Translations under genes and position numbers: made by a program
In this document: positions 1 through 6,242 of the stretch, in pieces
Position numbering within the stretch: the first letter of the stretch is position 1
How the letters are laid out: every line of letters begins with the position of its first letter
NCBI GenBank assembly: GCA_045602325.1
Contig: JAZSBH010000014.1
Location: forward strand, 1 to 18,552
Length of the DNA stretch: 18,552 nt
From: CAMEON01 sp045602325
GTDB taxonomy: Bacteria; Bacillota; Clostridia; Oscillospirales; CAG-272
Reading direction: 5' to 3'
Notes under the pieces: generated by a model
What the model was told of the DNA's origin: nothing
Seen by the model: the letters and a program-made list of their open reading frames with translations, nothing else
The model's database searches: none

Positions 1-181
1 GGTATTTGTCGTCCCTTTGTCGTACCCCTGTTTTTTGGGGGGAAATGACAGGAAATCGGGGTAGAATTTGGGGTGGGGAAGGAGATTGTGCAATTTGACG
101 AATGCAAAAATTGGATAAATGTCTCGAGCGGGAAAAAATTTGAGAAAAAATGTGTTTTTATCCATATTCATCCAAAAATAT

Positions 182-215
182 GGGAAAGGGCAGAGACTCG
201 GAGGAATCTCTGCCC
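182..215 (-). terminator. Probable terminator of the DUF4091 lipoprotein gene
   Basis: A hairpin with a 9-bp perfect stem (GGGCAGAGA at 188-196 with TCTCTGCCC at 207-215) lies 15 bp beyond the stop codon of the minus-strand lipoprotein gene. On the minus strand it is followed by TTTCCC, a short imperfect U-tract, so it is a weaker intrinsic terminator than the others here. I see no gene in positions 1-181, which are A/T- and G-run-rich. Confidence 0.55.
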
Positions 216-229
216 GTGGGAATCATGGA

Positions 230-2623
230 TTATTGCATGGTCTCCGCAACCTTCTCAAAGAGCATCACGCGCACAGCCTTGAGATAATCGTCGTTATTGG
301 TGTAGGTCACCACGTCGGTGGTCACCATGGCCACCAGCTCGTCGGTGATTTCCTCACCTGCGGCGGCCTCCAGCATAGTCAGAAGCTGGTAGTCCTGAAT
401 GCCGTTACGGACGTTCTCCAGGCGGAAGGAAGAGATGGGCTCGTAGATACCCACCTGGGCGCCGCTGTAGAGCAGAACGCCGTCGCCGTGGGAGGACGCG
501 CCGATGAGGGGGGTGAGGTCATTGAGGGGATCGGAGGTCCACCAGGTAGATGCCCAGTAGAGGACACCCGTAGCATCGGTCATTTTGCACTGCCAGATGG
601 AGACCACGGGCTCGGTGCCGTCACCCAGGGCCAGCCAGTTGGCGTAAGGCTGACCGGGTTCCCAGCAGAAGTAGAGCCACAGCTCGTGTCCCTCCTTGGA
701 GAGAGCGGCCATGCGATCGGCAAAGCTGCCGTACTTCTTGTCCTGGGCCGAGGTGGTCATGTACTGGGTGCCCGCAATGACGGACTTGTCGCGGGGGGTG
801 AAGGCGAAGACCTTGGTGCACCAGATGTTGACGAAGGGCTTCATGAACTCGATCTGGTCCTCCTCGCCTACGGCGATGTTGGTAAAGAAGGGCGATACCT
901 GACGGTAGCCGGGGAAGGTGTTCGACAGACGGTTACCTGCGGCGGCCAGCTTGTTCAGCAGATCGGTATTGGTGGGCTCGTCTACGTAGTAGTAGAAGCC
1001 CTTCTTCAGCCAGCTTTGGTTCTGGCTCAGAATACTGTATGCCTGCTCCTCGTTATCGCTGATCTTATCGATGACAAAGGAGTTGACCCGGGGATTGTTC
1101 AGGTAATCCACCACGCGGCCGTCGGTGAGATTGTAAGGCAGACGGTAGGCGCAGAGGCGGTTCTCCAGCAGGAAGTCGTAGTAGATCTTGTAGAGATCCC
1201 AGTACTCCTTGTCGTTCATGCCCTTTTTGTTATAGGAGTTGTAAATTCCCAAATCGCCCAGACCCACCGCGCTCTTGAGTGCGGTCTCGTCGGACAGAGA
1301 GAAGCCGTAGACGTAGGTGTAGACGCTGGCGGTCTTGATGACCTTGCCGCTGTCAGCGTCGGTAATGGTCAGGGTGGCGGTATACAGACCGGTGGGCTCA
1401 TCCTTGTCTGCCCAAACCTTGATCACAAATCCCTGGGAGTGACCGCCCTTGACGGTTACGGCACCGTCCAGAGGAGGCAGGGCATCGGGCACCATGTGTC
1501 CGTTGATGTTGACGTAGTGCTCGCGGAGCACCTCGGTGCGGAGGGTATTGCCGTTCTTGTCGGTGAAATCCGACAGGGCGACGGTGAAGGAGCGGTCAGC
1601 GTCGGGAGCCAGGAAGAACTGGCAGTTTTCAATGCTGTTGCCGGCCATGTGGATGACGTAGGTGTTCAGACTCGAAGAGGTTGTATCGGTCTGATACAGC
1701 TTCTCGGTCATGTGATCGAACCAGAGATTTACCGAAGCGTCCTCGTCGGGTGCGTTCAGCTTGTCGTAGTTCACGCCGTCCACGGGGGCTTCGGTCAGAT
1801 CAGAGTCATCACCGGGGCGGGACAGGTCAATGTTCATGTCGCCGTATGCCTCCTCTACGGTTTTGTAAAAATCTATGGAGTAGATGTAGACGCTCTCGCC
1901 ATCGCCGCCGGGGGAGGTCAGGAAATCCAGACGGAAGCCGTTGACGTTTCCTGTCCAATCGGCGTTTGAAAGGTTAAAGATGATCTTCTGCCAGCCCTCG
2001 TTTCCGGCGTCAAAGGTGGCGGTGGTCTGGCAACCGGGGGTGGCGCCCTGGATGGCGCCGGCGCAGTAGAAGAGCTCAAAGGTTTCGGAATTGCAGTTCT
2101 CGGCACGGATGGTCATGACGATGAATTTGTATTCGTCGGCACTGACAGGCTTCAGATCAAGGTGCTTGAGATAGTTGGCGTACTTGAATGAAACGTAGGG
2201 GTCGGAAGCATTCCTGGTCGTGGTGAGCTTGAGCACGGAACCGTAGGTATCATCCATGACGATTTTGGCTACGCACTGATTGGCTTCCGCAACGAAGGTG
2301 TTCAAGCGCGGGCGGCCCGGGTCATAGAAGGTGACATGCGCCGCATCGGTGGGCTGATTGATGCGGGTGGCGGGATCTGCGGTGGTCTCGGTTTCGGGCA
2401 CCGTCTCGGTTTCGGTCTCATGGGGTTCGGCGGGCTCGGTGGGAGTCTCGGCCTTGGCAGCCGTGGTTACGTTGTCGGTGGGATCGGTGACCGACGCAGT
2501 GCCGCCCGCCGTCGAGGCGGTATTGTTGCCGCTCTGGGTACAGGCGGCCAGGAGCAACACCAGGAGCGTAGCCAGCATCAGTACGATGGGAAGCCAGCGG
2601 GTTTTCCGGGTAGAATGTTTCAT
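230..2623 (-). CDS. Secreted lipoprotein with GH123-like / DUF4091 domain
   Basis: 797-residue exported lipoprotein. Residues 1-28 form a lipoprotein signal (basic KHSTRKTR, hydrophobic core, lipobox LAAC with Cys28), followed by a Thr/Glu/Pro-rich linker to about residue 90. A beta-rich region (about 95-260) resembles a carbohydrate-binding module. A second beta region (about 290-440) is followed by an alpha/beta C-terminus. The stretch with YYYVDEP (Asp548-Glu549) and the late SSFRLENVRNGIQDYQLL motif is typical of DUF4091 proteins related to family GH123, N-acetyl-galactosaminidases whose catalytic pair is an adjacent Asp-Glu. The likely role is trimming of extracellular glycans; the substrate is not shown by the sequence. 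The ATG follows AAGGAGG by 5 nt, and a TTGACG-17-TATAAT promoter lies just upstream. It is monocistronic, with a terminator on each side. The family is fairly certain; enzymatic activity is inferred. Confidence 0.85.
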   Translation of the reverse strand: MKHSTRKTRWLPIVLMLATLLVLLLAACTQSGNNTASTAGGTASVTDPTDNVTTAAKAETPTEPAEPHETETETVPETETTADPATRINQPTDAAHVTFYDPGRPRLNTFVAEANQCVAKIVMDDTYGSVLKLTTTRNASDPYVSFKYANYLKHLDLKPVSADEYKFIVMTIRAENCNSETFELFYCAGAIQGATPGCQTTATFDAGNEGWQKIIFNLSNADWTGNVNGFRLDFLTSPGGDGESVYIYSIDFYKTVEEAYGDMNIDLSRPGDDSDLTEAPVDGVNYDKLNAPDEDASVNLWFDHMTEKLYQTDTTSSSLNTYVIHMAGNSIENCQFFLAPDADRSFTVALSDFTDKNGNTLRTEVLREHYVNINGHMVPDALPPLDGAVTVKGGHSQGFVIKVWADKDEPTGLYTATLTITDADSGKVIKTASVYTYVYGFSLSDETALKSAVGLGDLGIYNSYNKKGMNDKEYWDLYKIYYDFLLENRLCAYRLPYNLTDGRVVDYLNNPRVNSFVIDKISDNEEQAYSILSQNQSWLKKGFYYYVDEPTNTDLLNKLAAAGNRLSNTFPGYRQVSPFFTNIAVGEEDQIEFMKPFVNIWCTKVFAFTPRDKSVIAGTQYMTTSAQDKKYGSFADRMAALSKEGHELWLYFCWEPGQPYANWLALGDGTEPVVSIWQCKMTDATGVLYWASTWWTSDPLNDLTPLIGASSHGDGVLLYSGAQVGIYEPISSFRLENVRNGIQDYQLLTMLEAAAGEEITDELVAMVTTDVVTYTNNDDYLKAVRVMLFEKVAETMQ

Positions 2624-2663
2624 GAAAACCTCCTTGTGTAGAAGAAATTAAGGATATGAAACC

Positions 2664-2692
2664 ATTATAACATAGAACCCGTTTCCCGTCAA
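2664..2692 (-). promoter_or_regulatory. Promoter of the DUF4091 lipoprotein gene
   Basis: On the minus strand, -35 TTGACG (2687-2692) and -10 TATAAT (2664-2669) are separated by exactly 17 bp, about 40 bp upstream of the start codon at 2623. It lies just after the tRNA terminator, so the lipoprotein gene has its own transcription start. Confidence 0.75.
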
Positions 2693-2711
2693 GGGAAAAG
2701 GCGGTGTATTT

Positions 2712-2751
2712 CAAAAAAAAACAAAACAGAGCCGATAAATCGACTCTGTTT
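2712..2751 (-). terminator. Intrinsic terminator of tRNA-Val
   Basis: The stem AACAGAG (2725-2731) pairs with CTCTGTT (2744-2750), with an inner CGAT/ATCG helix. On the minus strand it is followed by a T-rich tail (TTGTTTTTTTTTGA). It lies 7 nt past the encoded CCA end of the tRNA. Confidence 0.85.
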
Positions 2752-2756
2752 GTTTT

Positions 2757-2833
2757 TGGTGGAGACAGTTGGAATCGAACCAATGACCTCATGCATGTCA
2801 AGCATGCGCTCTAACCAGCTGAGCTATGCCTCC
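2757..2833 (-). tRNA. tRNA-Val (anticodon GAC)
   Basis: A complete 77-nt cloverleaf on the minus strand. The acceptor stem GGAGGCA pairs with TGTCTCC (one G-U), and the D-arm is GCTC-loop-GAGC. The anticodon arm CATGC-TTGACAT-GCATG gives anticodon GAC, which reads the valine codon GUC. The T-loop is TTCGATT, and the discriminator A and CCA tail are genome-encoded (2757-2760). The outermost T-stem pair appears mismatched (A-C). It is a single gene with its own promoter and terminator, not part of an rRNA operon here. Confidence 0.95.
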
Positions 2834-2845
2834 GCAACGCAAAAT

Positions 2846-2874
2846 ATTATAGCATATGCGGAGGCGTTTGTCAA
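2846..2874 (-). promoter_or_regulatory. Consensus promoter of tRNA-Val
   Basis: Perfect -35 TTGACA (2869-2874) and perfect -10 TATAAT (2846-2851) with a 17-bp spacer. The predicted start is near 2839, a few bases before the mature tRNA 5' end at 2833. Confidence 0.9.
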
Positions 2875-2880
2875 GGGGGT

Positions 2881-2920
2881 TTTGAAAAGTTTTTTGGAAT
2901 TTTGAAAAGTTTTTTGGAAT
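2881..2920. repeat. Perfect 20-bp tandem duplication
   Basis: Two identical 20-bp A/T-rich units (2881-2900 and 2901-2920) start 7 bp upstream of the tRNA-Val -35 box, with a partial third unit (TTTTxGGATTTT) after them. T- and A-runs suggest a curved upstream element or a simple slippage duplication. The rest of the gap up to 2999 holds no gene I can support. Confidence 0.85.
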
Positions 2921-2999
2921 TTTTCGGATTTTCGAATATGCGAATTTGTCCGTTTGGAAAAATCCCTTATCCGCGATCGGGCAAGGGGAAAAGGAAGTA

Positions 3000-4085
3000 T
3001 CATGACTTCTCGGTGTCGGTATGCGGGTTTTCAACCGGGATAATATACATCAAATCATGCTTGCTGTTAAATGCTTTCCCTGTTGCATCCTTTACGATAT
3101 ATTCCACCTCCACAGAAACGTACAAGCATTCCACACCGTTTTGTTCAATGATCCTTTTATGACCCACCTCGCCCAACTGAACGGGGCCGTGCAGTATCAG
3201 AATCGACTCCTTTATGTCTTCGGCAACCAATGCCCGAATCTCATCATCGATGGGAATATCTGCTTCAGTCATAGTGATCTCATGGGGAATATCCTTGTAG
3301 AAACCACTAATATTGCCTTCCGGCGAAATACCAAAAGATACTGAATCGGGAAGCAGATAGTCTCCTAGTTTATTATACCACTTTACGATACGATAATCTT
3401 CAGAACTGATCTCAACAAACTCATAAGAATCGAAATCCACGAAATCAGCCATGTATTCCTTGACCAATTCAATCAATTCTTCATCCGTGTCTGCCGAGCT
3501 TATATCAACATGAGCCATATAGAAAAAACCTGTTCGGAAAAGTGTACCATCATTTGTCAACATCACATATGGGGTATCCGAATTACTAACGCCTTCGATA
3601 TTTAATGAATATTGATGCATCAAAGCATCTTGGCTGGGATAGTAAAGTGAATATTGGTAGCTCAGAGGGTACTCCACACCGTTCAGAGTAAATACCTGTC
3701 CTTCAGGATGCTCTGCCCAGTCCACGATTTCAATGTCCATATTGACCATGCTCTCATGATCCCAGCCTTCGTAGGAGAAAAGATACTGGTTTACTCGTTG
3801 TAATGTATATTGGTGAGTTTCGTTTGGTTCCACTGTCCCCGCTGGGTTCACACCTCCCGGATCTCTCTGCCCCGCCCAAATAATGCCGGCCAAAGTACCG
3901 AATGCCACCACGGCGCAGACTGCTGCCGCGAACCACCCGCTGGAGGTGACCCGCTGCCAGGTCTCCCGGGCGGTGGAGCGGGGTGCCACGGTGGGCGCAG
4001 TATCCATATCGGGCAGCTCGCTTTCCAAAATATAGCTCGCGCGGATGTCGTTCAACCCGCGCAGGATAGATGTGGATTTTTTCAT
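3000..4085 (-). CDS. Membrane-anchored anti-sigma factor-like protein
   Basis: 361 residues. A short cytoplasmic N-terminus (1-50) is followed by one transmembrane segment (about 51-71, WFAAAVCAVVAFGTLAGIIWA) and a large acidic extracytoplasmic domain (72-361) that I do not recognise. The start overlaps the stop of the upstream ECF sigma gene by 4 nt (ATGA), so the two are translationally coupled. This size, topology and position are usual for clostridial anti-sigma partners: the N-terminus binds the sigma factor and the outer domain senses an envelope signal. The C-terminal domain has lower GC and A/T-ending codons (positions 3000-3780) than its neighbours or its own 5' third, which may reflect a different origin of the sensor domain. 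Function rests mainly on context. Confidence 0.75.
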   Translation of the reverse strand: MKKSTSILRGLNDIRASYILESELPDMDTAPTVAPRSTARETWQRVTSSGWFAAAVCAVVAFGTLAGIIWAGQRDPGGVNPAGTVEPNETHQYTLQRVNQYLFSYEGWDHESMVNMDIEIVDWAEHPEGQVFTLNGVEYPLSYQYSLYYPSQDALMHQYSLNIEGVSNSDTPYVMLTNDGTLFRTGFFYMAHVDISSADTDEELIELVKEYMADFVDFDSYEFVEISSEDYRIVKWYNKLGDYLLPDSVSFGISPEGNISGFYKDIPHEITMTEADIPIDDEIRALVAEDIKESILILHGPVQLGEVGHKRIIEQNGVECLYVSVEVEYIVKDATGKAFNSKHDLMYIIPVENPHTDTEKS

Positions 4086-4624
4086 ACAGTAAATCCCCTT
4101 TCTGTCAGATGTACCCTCAGCCGTTCCCGCATACGGTGCAAGCGTACCGAGGTGTTGTTGGGTGTGAGGTTGTATGCGTCGGATAAAACCGACACGGGGT
4201 AGAGGTGCCAGTAGCGTCCCACAAAGAGCTTGCGGTCGAGGGGCTCCAGTCCGTCCAGAAATTCATCCAGCGCCCGGGTCAGTGCGGTCGTATCCCCTTC
4301 ATCGGGCGGGGAGCACTCGGTAAGCTCGTCCAGGGCGACCTCCAGCTCCCGATTCCGTTTGAGTCGGGTCAGCGTCCGCAGGCGGTCGATGGACAGATGC
4401 CGTACCAGGCGACCCAGGTAGACCTTCAGCGAGGGCGGATTCTGGGGCGGGATGCTGTTCCAGGCCTTGAGCCAGGTGTCGTTGACGCATTCCTCAGCGT
4501 CAAGTCGGTTGTCCAGTATGCTCATGGAAATCCCCTTCACATAGCTTCCGTACTTGTCTGAGGATGCCTTTAAGGCCTCTTCGTTTCGGGCGAAGTATAG
4601 GGCAATGATGTCTCTGTCTTCCAT
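4082..4624 (-). CDS. ECF-type RNA polymerase sigma factor
   Basis: 180 residues, normal for the sigma-70 ECF group. Region 2 (about 10-85) contains DAEECVNDTWLKAWNSIPP, the usual core-binding and -10 recognition signature. Region 4 (about 120-175) has LEPLDRKLFVGRYWHLYPVSVLSDAYNLTPNNTSVRLHRMRERLR, a helix-turn-helix for the -35 element (quoted in part: the key run is NLTPNNTSVRLHRMRERL). It directs RNA polymerase to envelope- or stress-response promoters while its anti-sigma partner, the next gene, restrains it. The ATG is preceded by AAAGGATGG. An ECF-like motif pair lies upstream, suggesting autoregulation. Confidence 0.92.
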   Translation of the reverse strand: MEDRDIIALYFARNEEALKASSDKYGSYVKGISMSILDNRLDAEECVNDTWLKAWNSIPPQNPPSLKVYLGRLVRHLSIDRLRTLTRLKRNRELEVALDELTECSPPDEGDTTALTRALDEFLDGLEPLDRKLFVGRYWHLYPVSVLSDAYNLTPNNTSVRLHRMRERLRVHLTERGFTV

Positions 4625-4683
4625 AACATACCATCCTTTCGTGTGTATTCAAGGGGACTCGCGCGCTGACCCCTCTACTTACA

Positions 4684-4711
4684 GTACCGACATTTCGGGG
4701 GCTATCTTACA
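4684..4711 (-). promoter_or_regulatory. Candidate ECF-type autoregulatory promoter
   Basis: On the minus strand, TGTAAG (4706-4711) and CGGTAC (4684-4689) are spaced by 16 bp, 60 bp upstream of the sigma start codon. This resembles the TGTAAC / CGT-type boxes used by many clostridial ECF sigma factors, which usually transcribe their own operon. No good TTGACA/TATAAT pair is seen here on this strand. The motif match is imperfect. Confidence 0.4.
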
Positions 4712-4743
4712 GATCATGGGAAAATATTTTGAAAAAAGTGGGA

Positions 4744-4772
4744 TTGACAATGGATAGGGGGAGTGCTATAAT
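4744..4772 (+). promoter_or_regulatory. Consensus promoter of the small toxin-like gene
   Basis: Perfect TTGACA (4744-4749) and perfect TATAAT (4767-4772) with a 17-bp spacer on the plus strand. The predicted start is near 4779. The only open frame downstream with a good ribosome binding site is the 32-codon gene at 4933, leaving a leader of about 154 nt. Confidence 0.9.
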
Positions 4773-4782
4773 ATATCCAAGG

Positions 4783-4932
4783 GACAAATGCTCGTCATTT
4801 GTCGGAATCCGTAAGGGTTCCCGTAGAAGTTGCCAGTCGGTGGCGGTTGCTTCCTCTTATCGACCAACATAAAGGGAGCGTAAAGAATATCTTTTTCCTC
4901 TCTTTTTGCTTGGCATGAAGGGAGGCGATCGA
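4783..4932 (+). promoter_or_regulatory. Structured leader of the toxin-like mRNA, with alternative SD pairings
   Basis: The leader opens with two adjacent hairpins: GACAAATG/CATTTGTC (4783-4803, 8 bp) and GGAATCC-GTAA-GGGTTCC (4804-4821, 7 bp with one G-U, closed by a GNRA-type GTAA loop). A short GCCA/TGGC hairpin follows (near 4832-4844). Nearer the gene, CCTCTCTT (4897-4904) can pair over 8 bp with the Shine-Dalgarno AAGGGAGG (4918-4925). The same bases (CTCTCTTT, 4898-4905) can instead pair with AAAGGGAG (4871-4878), an upstream copy of the SD. The two helices exclude each other, so translation may switch between hidden and exposed SD. Pairings were read directly; the switching is inferred. 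Confidence 0.6.
4918..4932 (+). promoter_or_regulatory. Extended Shine-Dalgarno of the 32-aa gene
   Basis: AAGGGAGGCGAT is nearly the full complement of the 16S rRNA 3' end (AAGGAGGTGAT) and lies 7 nt before the ATG at 4933. So strong a site on so short a frame is the main reason to accept the gene. Confidence 0.8.
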
Positions 4933-5031
4933 ATGGATTTTGTGACTTGGAGCGAACTCATCTATCTCCTGATAGATCTCGTAACCCTTGCATTTGTCAT
5001 TCTGTCTTACTTAAATAGTAAAAAAAGATAA
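4933..5031 (+). CDS. 32-aa hydrophobic peptide, type I holin-like toxin candidate
   Basis: The frame encodes M-D-F-V-T-W-S-E-L-I, then a single hydrophobic segment (about residues 9-27, LIYLLIDLVTLAFVILSYL), then a basic tail NSKKR. This layout (30-37 residues, one membrane helix, short lysine-rich C-terminus, extended SD, long structured leader) is that of the putative holin-like/TxpA-type toxins of type I systems in Firmicutes, which insert in the inner membrane and depolarise it when overproduced. It has its own consensus promoter. A convergent antisense RNA overlaps its 3' end, and the stop codon TAA lies inside the left arm of the shared hairpin. I did not recognise an exact named homologue, so toxicity is inferred from architecture. 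Confidence 0.75.
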   Translation: MDFVTWSELIYLLIDLVTLAFVILSYLNSKKR

Positions 5032-5066
5032 CCGCCCAACCCTTCCAAAGTTCGCGGTTATCTTTT
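5020..5066. terminator. Shared hairpin at the toxin 3' end / antisense RNA terminator
   Basis: A 13-bp perfect stem (AAAAGATAACCGC at 5023-5035 with GCGGTTATCTTTT at 5054-5066) encloses an 18-nt loop. On the minus strand it is followed by seven T (from A5020-5026), so it is a strong terminator for the antisense RNA. On the plus strand only TTTT follows, so toxin transcripts may partly read through. Because both RNAs contain it, their loops are perfectly complementary and could start pairing by loop contact. Confidence 0.85.
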
Positions 5067-5107
5067 AACTAAAAACCGAGGAAGCACCGTCATCGGTAGC
5101 TCCTACG
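5020..5107 (-). ncRNA. Convergent antisense RNA, candidate type I antitoxin
   Basis: A predicted untranslated RNA of about 85-90 nt runs from a perfect minus-strand promoter (5113-5141) to the hairpin at 5020-5066. Its 5' part can fold as AGGAGC-tA-CCG-ATGA-CGG-TGCTTCCT, and its 3' part is the 13-bp terminator hairpin. It overlaps the end of the 32-aa gene and its 3' untranslated region. If the toxin mRNA runs to the plus-strand terminator at 5180, the whole antisense RNA is complementary to it. This matches the txpA/RatA and bsrG/SR4 arrangement, where 3' overlap leads to duplex formation and RNase III decay. No open frame with a ribosome binding site is seen in it. The RNA itself is predicted, not observed. 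Confidence 0.7.
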
Positions 5108-5112
5108 CCTTT

Positions 5113-5141
5113 ATTATAGCCAATTCATCTCGGTTTGTCAA
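5113..5141 (-). promoter_or_regulatory. Consensus promoter of the antisense RNA
   Basis: On the minus strand, perfect TTGACA (5136-5141) and perfect TATAAT (5113-5118) are spaced by 17 bp, giving a start near 5106. The only thing downstream on that strand before the hairpin terminator is the short RNA antisense to the toxin-like gene. Confidence 0.88.
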
Positions 5142-5158
5142 TACCTTTTTTGAATTTT

Positions 5159-5182
5159 GCTCCTGCAAGGGAGCTTTTTTGT
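5159..5182 (+). terminator. Intrinsic terminator for the toxin-like mRNA
   Basis: GCTCC (5159-5163) pairs with GGAGC (5170-5174), directly followed by six T on the plus strand. No other plus-strand gene is near, so it most likely ends toxin transcripts that pass the first hairpin, giving an mRNA of about 400 nt that covers the entire antisense RNA gene. Confidence 0.75.
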
Positions 5183-5185
5183 TAC

Positions 5186-5234
5186 CTGAAAACGGGCATA
5201 CCTGCAGATATGCCCGCAGATATGCCCGTTTCAG
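5186..5234 (-). terminator. Inverted repeat ending the sugar operon, with 12-bp direct repeat inside
   Basis: CTGAAAACGGGCATA (5186-5200) is complementary to TATGCCCGTTTCAG (5221-5234) apart from one extra A. It lies 7 bp beyond the isomerase stop codon. Inside, GCAGATATGCCC occurs twice in tandem (5204-5215 and 5216-5227), so GGGCATA can pair with either copy. On the minus strand the stem ends in CCCGTTTTCAG, a weak U-run, so it may be a terminator or an mRNA-stabilising structure. Confidence 0.55.
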
Positions 5235-5241
5235 CTATATC

Positions 5242-6210
5242 TTACGCCCAGCTCATGGTGGTGGGCTTTTCCTCGAAGATGCAGACGCCCTTCAGGAAGG
5301 TGATCGCTTTCGAGAGACCCTCGTCGATGGTCATGATGCTGTCTTCATGCTCGATGGAAAGCACCTTATCGTAACCGCAGAGGCGGAGATTGGAGATCAT
5401 GTCTCTCCAGTAGGTCTCGCCGTTGCCGTAGCCTACGGTGCGGAAGATCCACGCGCGGTTCAGCTCGTCGCTGTAGTGCTTGGTATCCAGCACGCCGTTT
5501 GCGGCGGTGTTGTACTTGTCGATCTTGGTGTCCTTGGCGTGGACGTGGTAGATGGCACCCTTCAGCTCGCGGATGGCGGCCACGGGATCCATGCCCTGCC
5601 AGACCAGGTGGGAGGGATCGAAGTTGGCACCAATAACATCACCAACTGCCTCACGCAGACGGAGCAGGGTGGCGGGGTTGTAGACGCAGAAACCGGGGTG
5701 CATCTCAAAGGCGATGTGGGGCACGTTGTGCGCCAGGGCAAAGGCACCAGCTTCCTTCCAGTAGGGAATGACCTTCTCGTTCCACTGCCAGTTCAGGATG
5801 GCCAGGAAGTCCTCAGGCCAGGGGCAGGTGACCCAGTTGGGGTACTTGGCACCCTCGTGGTCGCCGGGGCAGCCCGAGAAGGTGATGACAGTGTCCACAC
5901 CCATCTTCTCGGCCAGGAGCACGGCGTTGCGGAAGTCCTTGTCGAACTGCGCGGCGATTTCCTTGTCGGGGTGAAGGGCGTTACCGTGGGCGGCCAGAGC
6001 ACAGACTTCCACGTCGTACTTCTTGAGGGTGGCGATGAACTCGTTGTACTTGGCGTCATCGGCCAACAGCTCCTCGGGGTTGCAGTGAGCCTTACCGGGG
6101 TAACCGCCGGCACCCAGCTCCACGGTGTGGACACCCAGACCCGTGAGGATCTGTAGGGTTTCTTCCAGGGTCTTGGAGCCGTACAGGTTGGCTAAAACAC
6201 TCAATTTCAT
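5242..6210 (-). CDS. Sugar phosphate isomerase/epimerase-like TIM-barrel protein
   Basis: 322 residues, a normal length for the xylose isomerase-like TIM-barrel (AP endonuclease 2) superfamily. Metal-ligand candidates occur in the usual order: Glu in AFEMHPGF, Asp and His in NFDPSHLVWQ, His in YHVHAKD, and Glu in LSIEHEDS near the C-terminus. Such enzymes isomerise or epimerise sugars, inosose or related keto-compounds with a divalent metal in the cytoplasm. It is the second gene of an operon, 32 bp after the Gfo/Idh/MocA gene. That pairing is common in catabolic loci for inositol, sugar acids or modified sugars, so the two probably act in one pathway. A purine-rich AAAGGA lies about 12 nt before the ATG. 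The exact substrate cannot be read from the sequence. Confidence 0.9.
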   Translation of the reverse strand: MKLSVLANLYGSKTLEETLQILTGLGVHTVELGAGGYPGKAHCNPEELLADDAKYNEFIATLKKYDVEVCALAAHGNALHPDKEIAAQFDKDFRNAVLLAEKMGVDTVITFSGCPGDHEGAKYPNWVTCPWPEDFLAILNWQWNEKVIPYWKEAGAFALAHNVPHIAFEMHPGFCVYNPATLLRLREAVGDVIGANFDPSHLVWQGMDPVAAIRELKGAIYHVHAKDTKIDKYNTAANGVLDTKHYSDELNRAWIFRTVGYGNGETYWRDMISNLRLCGYDKVLSIEHEDSIMTIDEGLSKAITFLKGVCIFEEKPTTMSWA

Positions 6211-6242
6211 AGCGTTAGTTTTCCTTTCGGTGGGTTATGGGA

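Noticed and set aside
73..282. A 69-codon frame at the left edge
   Set aside because: It has a GGGGAAGGAG-like upstream run, but it runs through the terminator and into the lipoprotein gene on the other strand, and the protein has no recognisable features.
119..1969. A 616-codon open frame on the plus strand
   Set aside because: It lies antisense to the DUF4091 lipoprotein gene, has no ribosome binding site or recognisable motifs, and is a by-product of GC-rich codon use.
2757..2833. tRNA-Val as a mobile-element attachment site
   Set aside because: No integrase gene and no repeated copy of the tRNA 3' end was seen in the window.
4783..4932. Leader as a metabolite riboswitch
   Set aside because: No known aptamer consensus was recognised; it precedes a toxin-like peptide rather than a metabolic gene, so self-regulatory structure is the simpler reading.
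5204..5227. Two 12-bp direct repeats as a possible CRISPR or iteron array
   Set aside because: Only two adjacent copies without spacers, inside an operon-end hairpin.
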